A stretch of DNA of 64,000 bases, taken from contig NZ_BJDR01000001.1 in NCBI RefSeq assembly GCF_005405245.1, forward strand, positions 1 through 64,000. The letters are read 5' to 3'. The notes under the pieces are model-generated. The model was given only the letters and a program-made list of their open reading frames with translations. It had not been told where the DNA came from and did no database searches. This DNA is from Enterococcus nangangensis (lineage in GTDB: Bacteria > Bacillota > Bacilli > Lactobacillales > Enterococcaceae). The translations under genes and the position numbers were made by a program. Shown in pieces: positions 1 to 9,357 of this stretch. Each line of letters begins with the position of its first letter. Position 1 is the first letter of the stretch.

Positions 1-103
1 TTTTGTGGTTAAAAACATTGTACCGTATCAGGCACTCATATGGCCTTTTCTTTTTACACAATTATATGGACTTTATCTCAATATTTATTTTTTAATCTAA
101 TGA

Positions 104-131
104 TTGACATTCCTTAAAAAAAACTTAAAAT
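104..131 (+). promoter_or_regulatory. candidate sigma-A promoter
   Basis: TTGACA (104-109), a 16-base spacer and TAAAAT (126-131). It lies about 210 bases upstream of the first gene, so that transcript would have a long leader. I see no convincing gene in 1-344; a 19-codon ORF from ATG 140 lacks a ribosome binding site. Confidence 0.4.
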
Positions 132-344
132 CTAAAAGTATGAGCAGAGAAAATTTAATTTTACCCACGTTAGTTTTAGGAAAAAGTGTTCGTTCTTGAT
201 TAACAGTAATGTTTGCTAAATATTTCCATTGAGAAAGGTTGTGTACCCTGGCGTCAAATGGAAGAATAATTAAAATCGGAAATAGCTTAGTCAAATTTTT
301 ACTGCAAGAACCTCCTTTTCCTAAAGCGGTCATTAAAGGAATAG

Positions 345-1949
345 GTGAAAAAAATTACTTTAACTACGTATTTGTGGCGTTGCAAACGTCAAAACTTGAT
401 TACTTTGTTTTGGATTTTATTAGGCTCTCTTTGTGTGACGGCCAATGGTTGGGCTTCAGGTCAAGCGCTAGCGGCGATTGTTGCATTAAACTTTACAAAA
501 TTTTTCTATTGGTCCTTGTGTTTGCTGGCGGTCAATCTTTTGTGGTCCTTACAGTTATTGATGGTGGGGAAAATGGAAGAAAAGTCCATTCAAGGGATGG
601 ATGTGGAAATACGCAAAGATATTACAGAGCATTTAACGAAACTTTCTTATCAAACATTTCATGAAGAAAGCGTTGGGACGTACCAATCATGGTTAACGAA
701 TGATATTGTGATGATTAATGAAGCAGGCTTTGAGGTCTTATCTTTAATGATTAGCCAGTTTTTGACGATTACCTTTAGCATTATCGTCTTAATCACGTAT
801 CATGTCTCGTTACTAGCGACTACTTTTATTTTTGTGGTCTTGATGCTGATTGTGCCTAAATTTTTTCAAAAGAGTATTCAAGAGCGTGCTTTAAAAGTCA
901 GTCAGGCTAATGAAGGACTGACTAAAAAAGTCTTAGATAGCTTAAAAGGATATGATGAGCTGTTTGCTTTTGGTAAAAAGTCTTGGTTGGTGGAGCATAC
1001 TAGCCATGCTTCTCAAAAATTAGCGACCCAAAAAGTTCGCTATGCTGGTAAAATGGGACAATTAATGGGAAGTTCCAATGGCGTGAGTCTCATTAGCCAA
1101 ATCGCTATTTTGTTCCATGCGGGTCTCTTGTATGGCAAAGGTTGGGTATCTTTTGGCGTTGTGGGAACGTCGCAATACTTTGCTGCAAACATTTTTGCTG
1201 GCTTAACGGGTTTTACTGCCAATCTTGGTGAATTGCGGGCAGTGACGCCACTATTTGAAAAGTTTTTCGCCCAAACTGAAGCTGGAGCGGATGGTGCTAG
1301 TATCGAACCACTGGAACTTTTAACCGGAGAGGACGTTAGCTACACCATTCAAGGACAACAACGCTTAAAAGAAATTTCTTTTGAGTTTGCTAAAGGTGAG
1401 AAATACGCTTTAATAGGGGATTCCGGTTCAGGGAAATCCACCTTACTCAATATTTTAGCAGGTCATCTGCCTGATTTTAGTGGAAAACTTTATTGGAACG
1501 GTCAGGAGCTTACCCAAAGAAAACCTGCCAATTGGCTGCAACACGTGACTTATGTCAATCAAACGCCCCATTTATTTAACGAAACGATTTTAGACAATCT
1601 GACGCTAGGAACAGCTTTTCCCCTGGAAGATGTCGAAAAAGTTTTGCAAGCGGTAGGCTTATGGAAATTCGTCCTTCAATTACCCGAAGGCTTACAAACG
1701 GTGTTAGCAGAAGATGGACAGAATTTTTCTGGTGGGCAAAAGCAACGCCTCGCCCTAGCCCGGGCTTTATTATTTAAACGCTCGCTTTTTCTAGTAGACG
1801 AAGGAACTTCGGCATTGGACGCTTCTTCCGTTGCGGCGTTAGAAAATATCTTGTTGGCAGATCCAGAGTTGACGTTACTGCTAGTGAGCCATCATCTAAG
1901 TGCAGCTACCAAAGAAAAATTCACAGCGATTTATACCACAACAAAATAA
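345..1949 (+). CDS. ABC exporter, fused membrane and ATPase domains (half-transporter)
   Basis: A 534-residue type-IV ABC half-transporter that should dimerise in the membrane and pump an unknown substrate out. About six hydrophobic segments occupy residues 15-300. The ATPase domain follows: Walker A GDSGSGKST (358-366), signature FSGGQ (461-465), Walker B LFLVDE (481-486) with the catalytic glutamate present, and H-loop SHH near 515. The start is GTG at 345 with AAAGGA four bases upstream. It is monocistronic and ends at its own terminator. Peptide or drug exporters have this architecture, but the substrate cannot be read from the sequence. Confidence 0.85.
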   Translation: MKKITLTTYLWRCKRQNLITLFWILLGSLCVTANGWASGQALAAIVALNFTKFFYWSLCLLAVNLLWSLQLLMVGKMEEKSIQGMDVEIRKDITEHLTKLSYQTFHEESVGTYQSWLTNDIVMINEAGFEVLSLMISQFLTITFSIIVLITYHVSLLATTFIFVVLMLIVPKFFQKSIQERALKVSQANEGLTKKVLDSLKGYDELFAFGKKSWLVEHTSHASQKLATQKVRYAGKMGQLMGSSNGVSLISQIAILFHAGLLYGKGWVSFGVVGTSQYFAANIFAGLTGFTANLGELRAVTPLFEKFFAQTEAGADGASIEPLELLTGEDVSYTIQGQQRLKEISFEFAKGEKYALIGDSGSGKSTLLNILAGHLPDFSGKLYWNGQELTQRKPANWLQHVTYVNQTPHLFNETILDNLTLGTAFPLEDVEKVLQAVGLWKFVLQLPEGLQTVLAEDGQNFSGGQKQRLALARALLFKRSLFLVDEGTSALDASSVAALENILLADPELTLLLVSHHLSAATKEKFTAIYTTTK

Positions 1950-1957
1950 AAACAAAG

Positions 1958-1989
1958 AGTCCTTACTTTGCGGAGTGAGGACTTTTTGC
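1958..1989 (+). terminator. intrinsic terminator
   Basis: Ten-base-pair stem AGTCCTTACT / AGTGAGGACT (one wobble pair) followed by TTTTT, directly after the ABC exporter gene. Confidence 0.85.
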
Positions 1990-2008
1990 TAGAACATTAA
2001 ATTTTCAG

Positions 2009-2038
2009 TTGACATGTGCATCGTCATGCATGTAATAG
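2009..2038 (+). promoter_or_regulatory. promoter with embedded operator for the ArsR-type regulator
   Basis: TTGACA (2009-2014), an 18-base spacer and TAATAG (2033-2038). The spacer is filled by the imperfect dyad TGTGCAT-CGTC-ATGCATG (2015-2032). A bound repressor there would block RNA polymerase. A related dyad lies at 2408-2425, before the ATPase gene. The ATG at 2014 falls inside the -35 box, so it cannot start translation of a transcript made from this promoter. Confidence 0.65.
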
Positions 2039-2056
2039 AGACGAGGAGTGAAAAGC

Positions 2057-2382
2057 ATGGAAAAAAATTTGATAGTCAACAGTGTCGGCAATGGCTGGCA
2101 GAAAATGTCGATATTGATTTTTTCCGGACGATTTGTGACCCGGTACGCAGTGAGCTGCTGATTTTCCTAGCGAGCAGTGGTGAGCTGACGGTGGGGGAAA
2201 TTGCGGAACATTTTCCACAAAATCGTTCCGTTATCTCGCGGCATTTAGATCAGATGCATCGGCTCGGGGCAGTAGAGCGCCGTAAGGTCGGACGCGAAAT
2301 TTTGTATCAGGCTAATAGCCGTCTCATTGTTGATAAATTTGAAGAAGCAACTACCCATATGAAGGCAGTCTTAAAAAATTAA
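2057..2382 (+). pseudogene. ArsR/winged-helix transcriptional regulator, frameshifted at its start
   Basis: The body encodes a winged-helix ArsR-type repressor: FFRTICDPVRSELLIFL, then VGEIAEHFPQNRSVISRHLDQM as helix-turn-helix. The only well-placed start is ATG 2057 behind AGGAG, but it is out of frame with the domain. Adding one A to the seven-A run at 2061-2067 joins them and gives a normal 108-residue protein. As read, the ATG frame gives about 34 residues and stops. Either the gene is broken, the run slips during transcription, or the base call is wrong. The open frame itself runs upstream to 2014, inside the promoter. No metal-binding CxC motif is seen. The operators at 2015 and 2408 are its probable targets. 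Confidence 0.65.
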
Positions 2383-2407
2383 AGGCTGTCTTTTCTAACG
2401 GACTATG

Positions 2408-2425
2408 TGTGCATTAGTACGCACG
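2408..2425 (+). promoter_or_regulatory. second operator-like dyad before the ABC ATPase gene
   Basis: TGTGCAT-TAGT-ACGCACG matches the 2015-2032 dyad in half-site and in 4-base spacing (TGTGCAT-N4-AYGCAYG). It lies about 60 bases upstream of the ATPase start, so the regulator probably controls both itself and the transporter. No clear -10 is visible beside it. Confidence 0.5.
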
Positions 2426-2484
2426 AATGCTTTTTATTTTTCCGGCTTTAAATTTAAATTTCCTTAGCACAGGAGGCTAAACAA

Positions 2485-3185
2485 ATGAGTTTTATCGAGT
2501 TTCAAAACGTATCGAAGGTGTATCAAAGTGGTGAAGTCCAAGTGACGGCGGTGAAAGATGTTAGTTTCACGGTAGAAGAAGGAGAGTTAGTGGTGATTGT
2601 GGGAGCCAGCGGTGCTGGGAAAACAACAATCCTAAACATGCTAGGCGGTATGGACGCGGCCACTAGTGGGAAGATTACTATGGACGGAGAGACAGTGAGT
2701 TCTTTTTCTAAAAAAGAATTGATGCATTATCGGCGGGCTGCAGTGGGTTTTGTTTTTCAATTTTATAATTTAGTACAAAACTTAACGACGAGAGAAAATG
2801 TCGAGTTGGCTTCGCAAATTGTGGATCAACCCTTAGACAGTTTAGCGTTCTTGGAACAAGTCGGCTTAGGGCAGCGGCTGAATAATTTCCCAGCACAGCT
2901 TTCTGGTGGTGAACAGCAACGGGTGGCCATCGCCCGCGCTCTAGCCAAGAATCCGCGTTTGCTTTTATGTGACGCGCCCACCGGAGCTTTGGATTTTGAA
3001 ACGGGGAAAGTATTTTGACCTTGTTGCAAGAAGCGAGTCGTAAAGAAGGCAAGACGGTGGTCATTATTACCCACAATGCAGCTTTTGAAGCGATTGGCGA
3101 TCGGGTAATTCGCGTCAACAGTGGTACGATTGTGGAAGAGAAAATAAATGACCAGCCCGCTTTAGCAGAAGGGTTGGTTTGGTAA
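2485..3185 (+). pseudogene. ABC transporter ATPase (MacB/LolD type), frameshifted and lacking the catalytic Glu
   Basis: ATPase partner of the downstream FtsX-type permease. Start ATG 2485 behind AGGAGG. Walker A GASGAGKTT (40-48), LSGGE signature (139-143). Two lesions. In Walker B the sequence is [12 protein letters not shown]: codon 164 (2974-2976, GCG) encodes Ala where the family has the catalytic Glu. The frame then stops at 3018 after residue 177; adding one A after position 3012 restores the expected C-terminus with H-loop VVIITHNA and a stop at 3183-3185, for 233 residues in all. The restored stop overlaps the permease ATG (TAATG), as in intact operons of this type. Confidence 0.8.
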
Positions 3186-5778
3186 TGAAAAATTTATTTC
3201 AACGCAGTAGTCGTCGTAATATCCAAGCGACCTTTAGTCGTTATCTCTCATTAATTTTAGTCAGTTTCTTGGGAGCGGGGATGTTAGCTGGGCTTTTGGC
3301 CATCGCTCCGGATATGAAAAGCACCGCCGATGAATATTTCCAAGAAAAAAATACGGCGGATTTAAAAATTTCCTCGCCGTTAGGTTTTACCGACGAAGAT
3401 TTAACGCGGGTCAAAGAAAATAAAAATGTCGCTACTATCACTGCCAGTCAAACCTTTGATGGCGTGGCGCAATTTGGCGCTAGTAGCTACACGTTGCGCG
3501 TTCAAGAGTTAGTAGCGGCAGATAAAATGAATCAGCTAACTTTAAAACAAGGACGTCTCCCTGAAAAAGCCAATGAGGCGGTAATTGTCATCCCACCAGA
3601 CGGCTTAAAGGATTTGAAAATTGGTGTAGAAGGAACCTTTGACACAGCAGACACGAAAAGTTATGTCGCAGATTCAACGTTTAAAATCGTTGGTGTGGTG
3701 ACGAGCCCCCTTTATCCCACAATAAGCAAGGAACTTCCAGTAAGGGGAAAGGAACGGTGGATTTTGTTTTATTTACCCCGTCGGCAAGTTTCATCACGAC
3801 TGAGGCTAATACCTTTTATGTGCAATTTAAAAATACGCATCAGCTAAATAGCTTTTCATCAGCTTATGAAGATGCCGTGACAGCAGACATCGCCAGTTTA
3901 AAAAAATTTTCCACCCAGCAAGCGCAAAAACAATATGCAACTAAGGAAGATAAACTAGCAACTGCTCAAAGAGAATTGACGGAACAACAAGAACAATTAA
4001 CGCTCTTAAGTAGTCAACTGGGAGCAGATAATCCACAAGTGGTGACGTTAAGCCAACAACTCGCTACAGCCAGCACAGAACTGACTACAGCGCAAGCGCA
4101 ATTAGCCACGATTCAACAACCCCAATGGTATTTTGAAGCCCGTAGTCAAAGTCAAGGCTTTGCCATTATTAAGGCTGATGCAAAGAGCATGAAGAGTCTA
4201 GCGGCAATTTTTCCGGTAATCTTTTTTCTCGTAGCGGCCCTCGTTGCTTTAACGAGTATGACCCGAATGATTGATGAGGAGCGCACCTTAATTGGCACCT
4301 TTCAATCTTTAGGCTATAGTGATGGCAAAATTGCTAGTCGCTACCTCAGCTATTCAATTTCCAGCACTTTAATCGGGAGTGTGTTAGGTGTAATCGCCGG
4401 CTTTCTCACCATGCCGAAGATGATTTGGATTGCTTATTCCACCCAGTACAGTTTGCCGGAAATTGATTTAGCAATTCACTGGACATATGCGCTTTTGGCA
4501 GTGGTGGTGATGGTGGTGATTACGAGTCTTGTCACTGCATGGACGGTTAGAAAAACGTTACAAGGAGTAACTGCTGAACTGTTGGTGCCTAAAGCTCCAG
4601 TTGCTGGAAAACGGATTTTTTTAGAGCGGCTTACTTTTTTGTGGCGCCGTCTTTCCTTTTCGCAAAAAGTGACGCAGCGTAATATTTTTCTAGATAAAAA
4701 ACGGATGCTGATGACGGTCTTAGGCGTTATTGGCAGTACAACTTTACTGGTCACCGCTTTTGGTCTGCAAAATAGCGCCAGTCAATTTCCTAAAAAGCAA
4801 TATCAAGAGTTGACGAAATATAACTTAGTCGCGTTTTTTCCGGCGACTACGCAATTAACGACAGGAGAAAATGCGGCACTAGGAGATACACAAGTCATTG
4901 CAAAATTTTTACCCGTCCACACCGAAGCTATTGAAGTTAGTGGCACTCAAAAGGACAGTCAGAGCTATTTTATTAATTTAGTTGTGCCGCAAAAGCCTGA
5001 AGACTTGGGAGCTTTCGTTACCTTGAAAAATAAGCAGAAGACTTTTTCATTGACGAAAAGTGCGGTTCTCCTCACTAAAAATGTAGCGGAACGTTTGCAT
5101 TTAAAAGTTGGCGACACTTTCTCGGGTAAACTTTTGAGCCAATACACTCCGGCTCAGCTGACTTTAAAAGGAATCGTGGATAATTACCATTTAAACTATT
5201 TATACTTAAGTCCTCAGCTTTACCAAGAAACTTTTCAAACCGACTTTAGTCTCAATCAAGCGCTAGTCATTGGTAAGAATCAAACTGCGTTGCCTTCTTT
5301 ACAACAACAAGCAGATATTACTAACGTGGAAGAGACCCAGACTACCATGGAGCGCTTGATCAAAAATATGGCCAGCATTCGTTTTGTGGTGGTGATTTTA
5401 ATTGCTTTAGCTAGCATGTTGACGATTGTCGTGCTTTACAATGTAACCAACATTAATATTGCCGAGCGCACGCGGGAAATTGCGACGTTAAAAGTTTTGG
5501 GCTTCACAGATGGGGAAACTTACAGCTACGTATTTCGGGAGACGATTGGCTTAGCTGTCATGGGCACTATTCTCGGGCTACTCACTGGTGGTGTCTTGTT
5601 TCAACAAATCATTCGTTCTTTCGGAACGGAGTATTATGTTTTTGATGCCAGCATGACTCCCCTGACTTTTATCTATGCGATGCTTACGTCGGCGATTTTC
5701 ACCCTGATCATTAATCTTTTAATGATTCCTAAGATTAAAAAAATTGATATGTTGACTTCCTTGAAGTCGATGGAGTAA
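3185..5778 (+). pseudogene. FtsX/MacB-type ABC permease, frameshifted
   Basis: Large permease with two FtsX cores: an N-terminal TM (about 20-40), an extracellular region with a Gln/Thr-rich coiled coil, three TMs (about 4210-4560), a second N-terminal TM (near 4740) and a final three-TM set ending in a short cytoplasmic tail. The first frame (from ATG 3185) ends at 3847 and the second continues from about 3740 to 5778. The break is at 3731-3736: GAACTTCC in place of the in-frame GAAACTTCC. One added A gives an uninterrupted protein of about 864 residues. Families of this kind with a dedicated ATPase often deal with cell-envelope stress or antimicrobial peptides; the substrate here is unknown. 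Confidence 0.8.
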
Positions 5779-5788
5779 AAATATTTTG

Positions 5789-5816
5789 GTCCTCGTGCTA
5801 GTTATGAGGGCTTTTT
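5789..5816 (+). terminator. intrinsic terminator
   Basis: Stem GTCCTCGT / ATGAGGGC (with wobble pairs), seven-base loop, then TTTTT. It closes the permease operon. Confidence 0.65.
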
Positions 5817-6006
5817 GTTGTCCATTGCACAAGATAAAGAAATTTTGGGGGAGAAATAGCGCTGATTGCAGCTAGTTCAAACAAAATAAAAGATTTTTAT
5901 ATGTTTTTTTAATCACAATAGGAAAAGAATAAGTAATACAGTTTTTTGATGCTGTTTTGTAAATGCAACAGCTGATTTTCAAAAGAAAAATGATTGATTA
6001 TATCAT

Positions 6007-6040
6007 TTGACAGTTTGGAGATAATGGTACAATATATAAT
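6007..6040 (+). promoter_or_regulatory. candidate promoter of the lplA operon
   Basis: TTGACA at 6007-6012 with two possible -10 boxes, TACAAT (6028-6033, short 15-base spacer) and TATAAT (6035-6040, 22-base spacer). Neither spacing is ideal. The 5817-6006 stretch is AT-rich and holds nothing else I recognise. Confidence 0.4.
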
Positions 6041-6072
6041 GCAGTTACAATGTTTTTTGAAAGGAGTAGACA

Positions 6073-7086
6073 ATGTATTATTATGCCATGCCTTCGCACG
6101 ATATTCGTGTGAATTTAGCGACGGAGCAATACTTGTTAGAAAAGGATTTTTCTGAGCCGCTGGTTTTATTTTATATTCAAGAGCCGTGCATTATTATTGG
6201 CCGCAATCAAAATGCTTTGGCTGAAATTAATTTGCCTTACGTGAAGCGAAAAGGAATTACTGTTACGCGGCGTTTGTCTGGCGGTGGTGCGGTGTACGAT
6301 GATTTAGGCAACGTCAGTTTTAGTTTTGTGACTAAAGGTACCAAAGAAAATTTTGGGAACTTTAAAGAATTTACTGAGCCAATTTTAAAAGCAATCCACG
6401 ACTTAGGGGCGACGGGGGCTGAAATTAGTGGACGTAATGATTTATTGATTGATGGTAAGAAATTTTCGGGTAATGCCATGTACAAGAAAAAAGGAAAACT
6501 TTTTTCTCATGGTACCTTGATGTTAGATGTGGATTTAGATGTCTTGCCGCAAGCACTCCACGTGGACCCAGAAAAAATTGCCGCAAAAGGAACCAAGTCC
6601 GTGCGTAGTCATGTGACAAATTTGCGGCCTTATTTAGCACCTGCCTATCAAGACTTGACTACCGTGGCCTTTCGTGACGAACTTTTGAAGCGCTTGTTCA
6701 AGGTAGACGATTTGGCGACAATTCAAGAGCGGCAACTGCAGTTAACGGCAGCCGATGAAGCCGCTATTGCAAAAATTGTAGCGGAAACTTACGGCAACGA
6801 GGATTGGGTTTACGGCGAGGCACCGCAATATACGATTAAAAGGCGCCAACGTTTTCCTAAAGTGGGGATTGTTGAAGCGCACTTAGAAGTGACGGCTGGA
6901 AAAATTTCGCAATTAATTTTTTATGGAGATTATTTTTCCCAACAAGAAGCCACGCCCTTAATCACGGCTTTAATCGGGGTGCCTTATACGCAAAAAGCGA
7001 TTGCTGAAGCTCTGGCGCCCTTTACCATTCATGAATTCTTCAATCAATTGTCCGCTTCAGAACTTGTGGCCTTATTGGCAGATTAG
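6073..7086 (+). CDS. lplA: lipoate-protein ligase A
   Basis: 337 residues. The enzyme activates free lipoate with ATP and attaches it to lysines of E2 and H-protein lipoyl domains in the cytoplasm. Family motifs are clear: GRNQN near residue 43, [15 protein letters not shown] near 71-85, the lysine segment [12 protein letters not shown], and HGTLMLD. The C-terminal accessory domain of bacterial LplA is present. Start ATG 6073 follows AAGGAG. The MetN-like ATPase begins ten bases after its stop, so ligase and importer are probably one transcript. This raises the possibility that the importer supplies a substrate of this pathway. Confidence 0.93.
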   Translation: MYYYAMPSHDIRVNLATEQYLLEKDFSEPLVLFYIQEPCIIIGRNQNALAEINLPYVKRKGITVTRRLSGGGAVYDDLGNVSFSFVTKGTKENFGNFKEFTEPILKAIHDLGATGAEISGRNDLLIDGKKFSGNAMYKKKGKLFSHGTLMLDVDLDVLPQALHVDPEKIAAKGTKSVRSHVTNLRPYLAPAYQDLTTVAFRDELLKRLFKVDDLATIQERQLQLTAADEAAIAKIVAETYGNEDWVYGEAPQYTIKRRQRFPKVGIVEAHLEVTAGKISQLIFYGDYFSQQEATPLITALIGVPYTQKAIAEALAPFTIHEFFNQLSASELVALLAD

Positions 7087-7095
7087 GAGCTTGGG

Positions 7096-7818
7096 ATGAT
7101 TGTATTAAAAGCACTTAGCAAAAGTTTTACACGAGAGACAGCTGCTTTAGCGGACATCAATCTGACGATTAAGACTGGCGAAGTCTTTGGCATTGTGGGG
7201 GAGAGCGGCGCTGGGAAGTCTACCTTGTTACACCTCTTAAATCTCTTAAGTCCACCAACGAAGGGTGAAATTTTATTGGACGGAGTCGATCCTTGGCAAT
7301 TGACGGAACAGGAAAGACGTCAACTACGCCAAAAGATTGGCACGATTTTTCAAACGCCCCATTTATTAGCCAATCGTACTGTGCTAGAAAATATTGCCTT
7401 GCCTCTTAAATTACAAGGAAGAAAAGATTCTGCTAAAGTAAACGAGTTATTAAACTTTGTTGGCTTAGGAGACAAAGGACGTGCTTACCCACGCCAACTC
7501 AGTGGTGGCCAACAACAGCGAGTCGCCATCGCGCGTGCTTTAGTCACCGAACCTGCCATGATATTGTGTGACGAGCCTACTTCGGCGCTAGACGAAAGGA
7601 CGACGCTAGAAATTTTAACGCTCTTAAAACAAGCGCAAACGACTTTTCAACCCACTATTGTTTTTGTCAGTCATGAACTGACGGCCGTCAAGTATTTATG
7701 CCAAAACGCGGCTATTTTAGCGGCTGGTAAGCTGCAAGAAGTTACACCGGTGAGACAAAGGGCCATCGTCACCGACACTAACTACACGCAACAAGTTTTG
7801 GCGAGGTTACAAGCATGA
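7096..7818 (+). CDS. MetN-like ABC importer ATPase
   Basis: 240-residue nucleotide-binding subunit of an importer with the downstream permease and NlpA-type lipoprotein. Walker [10 protein letters not shown] (about 36-44), LSGGQQQR signature, Walker [12 protein letters not shown] and a His switch in VSHE. Classical MetN is about 340 residues, with a C-terminal NIL domain that senses methionine; that domain is absent here. The start overlaps no gene and lies ten bases after lplA; the 3' end overlaps the permease by four bases (ATGA). Confidence 0.85.
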   Translation: MIVLKALSKSFTRETAALADINLTIKTGEVFGIVGESGAGKSTLLHLLNLLSPPTKGEILLDGVDPWQLTEQERRQLRQKIGTIFQTPHLLANRTVLENIALPLKLQGRKDSAKVNELLNFVGLGDKGRAYPRQLSGGQQQRVAIARALVTEPAMILCDEPTSALDERTTLEILTLLKQAQTTFQPTIVFVSHELTAVKYLCQNAAILAAGKLQEVTPVRQRAIVTDTNYTQQVLARLQA

Positions 7819-8486
7819 GTTATTTAGAACGCTTAAATTATTTTCGGCCAGAGATGTTGCAAGCTTTACAAGAGACGGCCGTGATGATGGGGATTGCGAT
7901 GGTGGCGGCCATCGTCTTAGGTCTGCCCTTAGGCGTGGTTCTTTTTCTCAGTCGTAAAGATGGGCTGCGACCACGGCGTAGTTTGTACTGGGGGGCAAAT
8001 CTTTTTGTCGATGTCGTGCGTTCCTTTCCTTTTTTATTGTTAGTGGTGGCCTTGATTCCCTTAACACGCTTGGTGGTGGGCACCGCTTTTGGCACGTATG
8101 CGGCAGCTTTTCCGTTGAGTTTTGTCGGGGTGGCTATTTATGCCCGTTTAGTGGAGCAAGTCTTATTAGATATTCCTCAAGACGTATTAGAACTCGCACA
8201 AGGACTAGGAGCCACGACGCCGCAATTGATGAAAGAGTTTTTATTAGTGGAAGCGCGTAGTGGGTTGATTTTAAGTTTTACCTCGGTCACGATTAGTCTC
8301 GTGTCTTATTCCACCGTAATGGGGATTGTCGGTGGTGGGGGGATTGGGGATTTTGCCATTCGCTATGGTTATCAGCGCTATGAATACGATGTGATGTATA
8401 CCACGATTGTGTTAATGATTGTGATTGTTTTATTGTTACAAGCTTTAGGAACGACGTTAGCAAATAAACTAGATCAACGAAAATAA
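7815..8486 (+). CDS. MetI-like ABC importer permease
   Basis: 223 residues with five to six membrane segments. It has the BPD-type coupling sequence ELAQGLGATTPQLMKEFLLVEA near residues 132-153, which contacts the ATPase, and the family signature VVGGGGIGDFAIRYGYQRY near the C-terminus. The start ATG overlaps the end of the ATPase gene, and 13 bases separate it from the binding-protein gene. Family: methionine-uptake transporter permeases; the true substrate is uncertain because of the lplA link. Confidence 0.88.
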   Translation: MSYLERLNYFRPEMLQALQETAVMMGIAMVAAIVLGLPLGVVLFLSRKDGLRPRRSLYWGANLFVDVVRSFPFLLLVVALIPLTRLVVGTAFGTYAAAFPLSFVGVAIYARLVEQVLLDIPQDVLELAQGLGATTPQLMKEFLLVEARSGLILSFTSVTISLVSYSTVMGIVGGGGIGDFAIRYGYQRYEYDVMYTTIVLMIVIVLLLQALGTTLANKLDQRK

Positions 8487-8499
8487 GGAGTAGTGTAAA

Positions 8500-9309
8500 A
8501 TGAAAAAAAGTTTAGGATTATTTTTATTGGTAGCAGTAGGGTTATTGGCGGCTTGTGGGGGCAACAAAAGTGAAGCGAATAGCGATCGCGTAATTAAAGT
8601 AGCGAGTCAAACGAGCCCCATGACCGATGTAGTGAAAAAAGCAGCCGAGGTGGCCAAAAAAGATGGTTGGGATATTCAACTGGTGGAAGTCAACGACAAC
8701 ATTCAATATAACGAGCTGTTAAACAATCACGAGGTGGATGCCAATTTTGCCCAACACGCCCCTTACATGGAAAAATTCAACGAAGAAAAAGATGGAAACT
8801 TAGTCGCCATCCAAAAAATTTATGATGCCAAAGTCGGCTTTTACGCCAAGGATTATCAAGATGTCGCCGACTTACCAGAAGGCGCAACGATTGCGTTACC
8901 TAACGATGTCTCTAATGAGGGACGGGCATTAGCGATTTTAAACGAAGCGGGCTTAATCCAATTAAAAGACGGTGTCGGCTTTAATGGCACTTTAAAAGAT
9001 ATTGTCGCCAATCCGAAAAATTTCCAATGGTTATCAGTGGACTTGTTAAACTTGGCCGAAGCTTATAACGAAAAAAACGTCGCCATGGTTTATAACTATC
9101 CTACCTACATTGCTAAAGTTGGCTTGAAACCAGCGGACGCCATCTTATTAGAAAAAGAAATTGACGACCGCTTTGCCATTTCTTTAGTGGCTCGGGAGGA
9201 TAACCAAGACTCAGAAAAGATTAAAGAGTTGAAAAAAGCTATGACGAGTTCAGAAGTGAAGAAATTTTTAACAGAAGAACATAGCGATACCTTAGTTCCT
9301 TCTTTTTAA
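8500..9309 (+). CDS. NlpA/MetQ-family substrate-binding lipoprotein
   Basis: 269 residues. The signal peptide ends in the lipobox LLAAC (Cys near residue 19), so the protein is anchored to the outer face of the membrane. The mature part has the NlpA/MetQ fold: VASQTSPMTDVVKKAAEVAK, NDNIQYNELLNNHEVDANF, QHAPYME, ALPNDVSNEGRAL. AAGGAG precedes the start. It completes the importer encoded upstream. In characterised members the ligand is D- or L-methionine; which ligand applies here is inference only. Confidence 0.9.
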   Translation: MKKSLGLFLLVAVGLLAACGGNKSEANSDRVIKVASQTSPMTDVVKKAAEVAKKDGWDIQLVEVNDNIQYNELLNNHEVDANFAQHAPYMEKFNEEKDGNLVAIQKIYDAKVGFYAKDYQDVADLPEGATIALPNDVSNEGRALAILNEAGLIQLKDGVGFNGTLKDIVANPKNFQWLSVDLLNLAEAYNEKNVAMVYNYPTYIAKVGLKPADAILLEKEIDDRFAISLVAREDNQDSEKIKELKKAMTSSEVKKFLTEEHSDTLVPSF

Positions 9310-9316
9310 GCGATAG

Positions 9317-9357
9317 AAAAAACGACCGCCGACATTTACTCGTCGACGGTCGTTTTT
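9317..9357. terminator. bidirectional intrinsic terminator
   Basis: AAAACGACCG(c)CGAC / GTCG(a)CGGTCGTTTT, a long stem with A-run and T-run on either side. It serves the importer operon and the convergent AbrB-DUF998 gene, whose stop codon lies inside it. Confidence 0.9.

Noticed and set aside
239-664. 141-residue ORF on the plus strand
   Set aside because: It overlaps the ABC exporter gene in another frame, has no matching domain and no ribosome binding site.
5779-6072. Possible riboswitch before lplA
   Set aside because: Beyond the terminator and promoter-like boxes I see no recognised aptamer motif.
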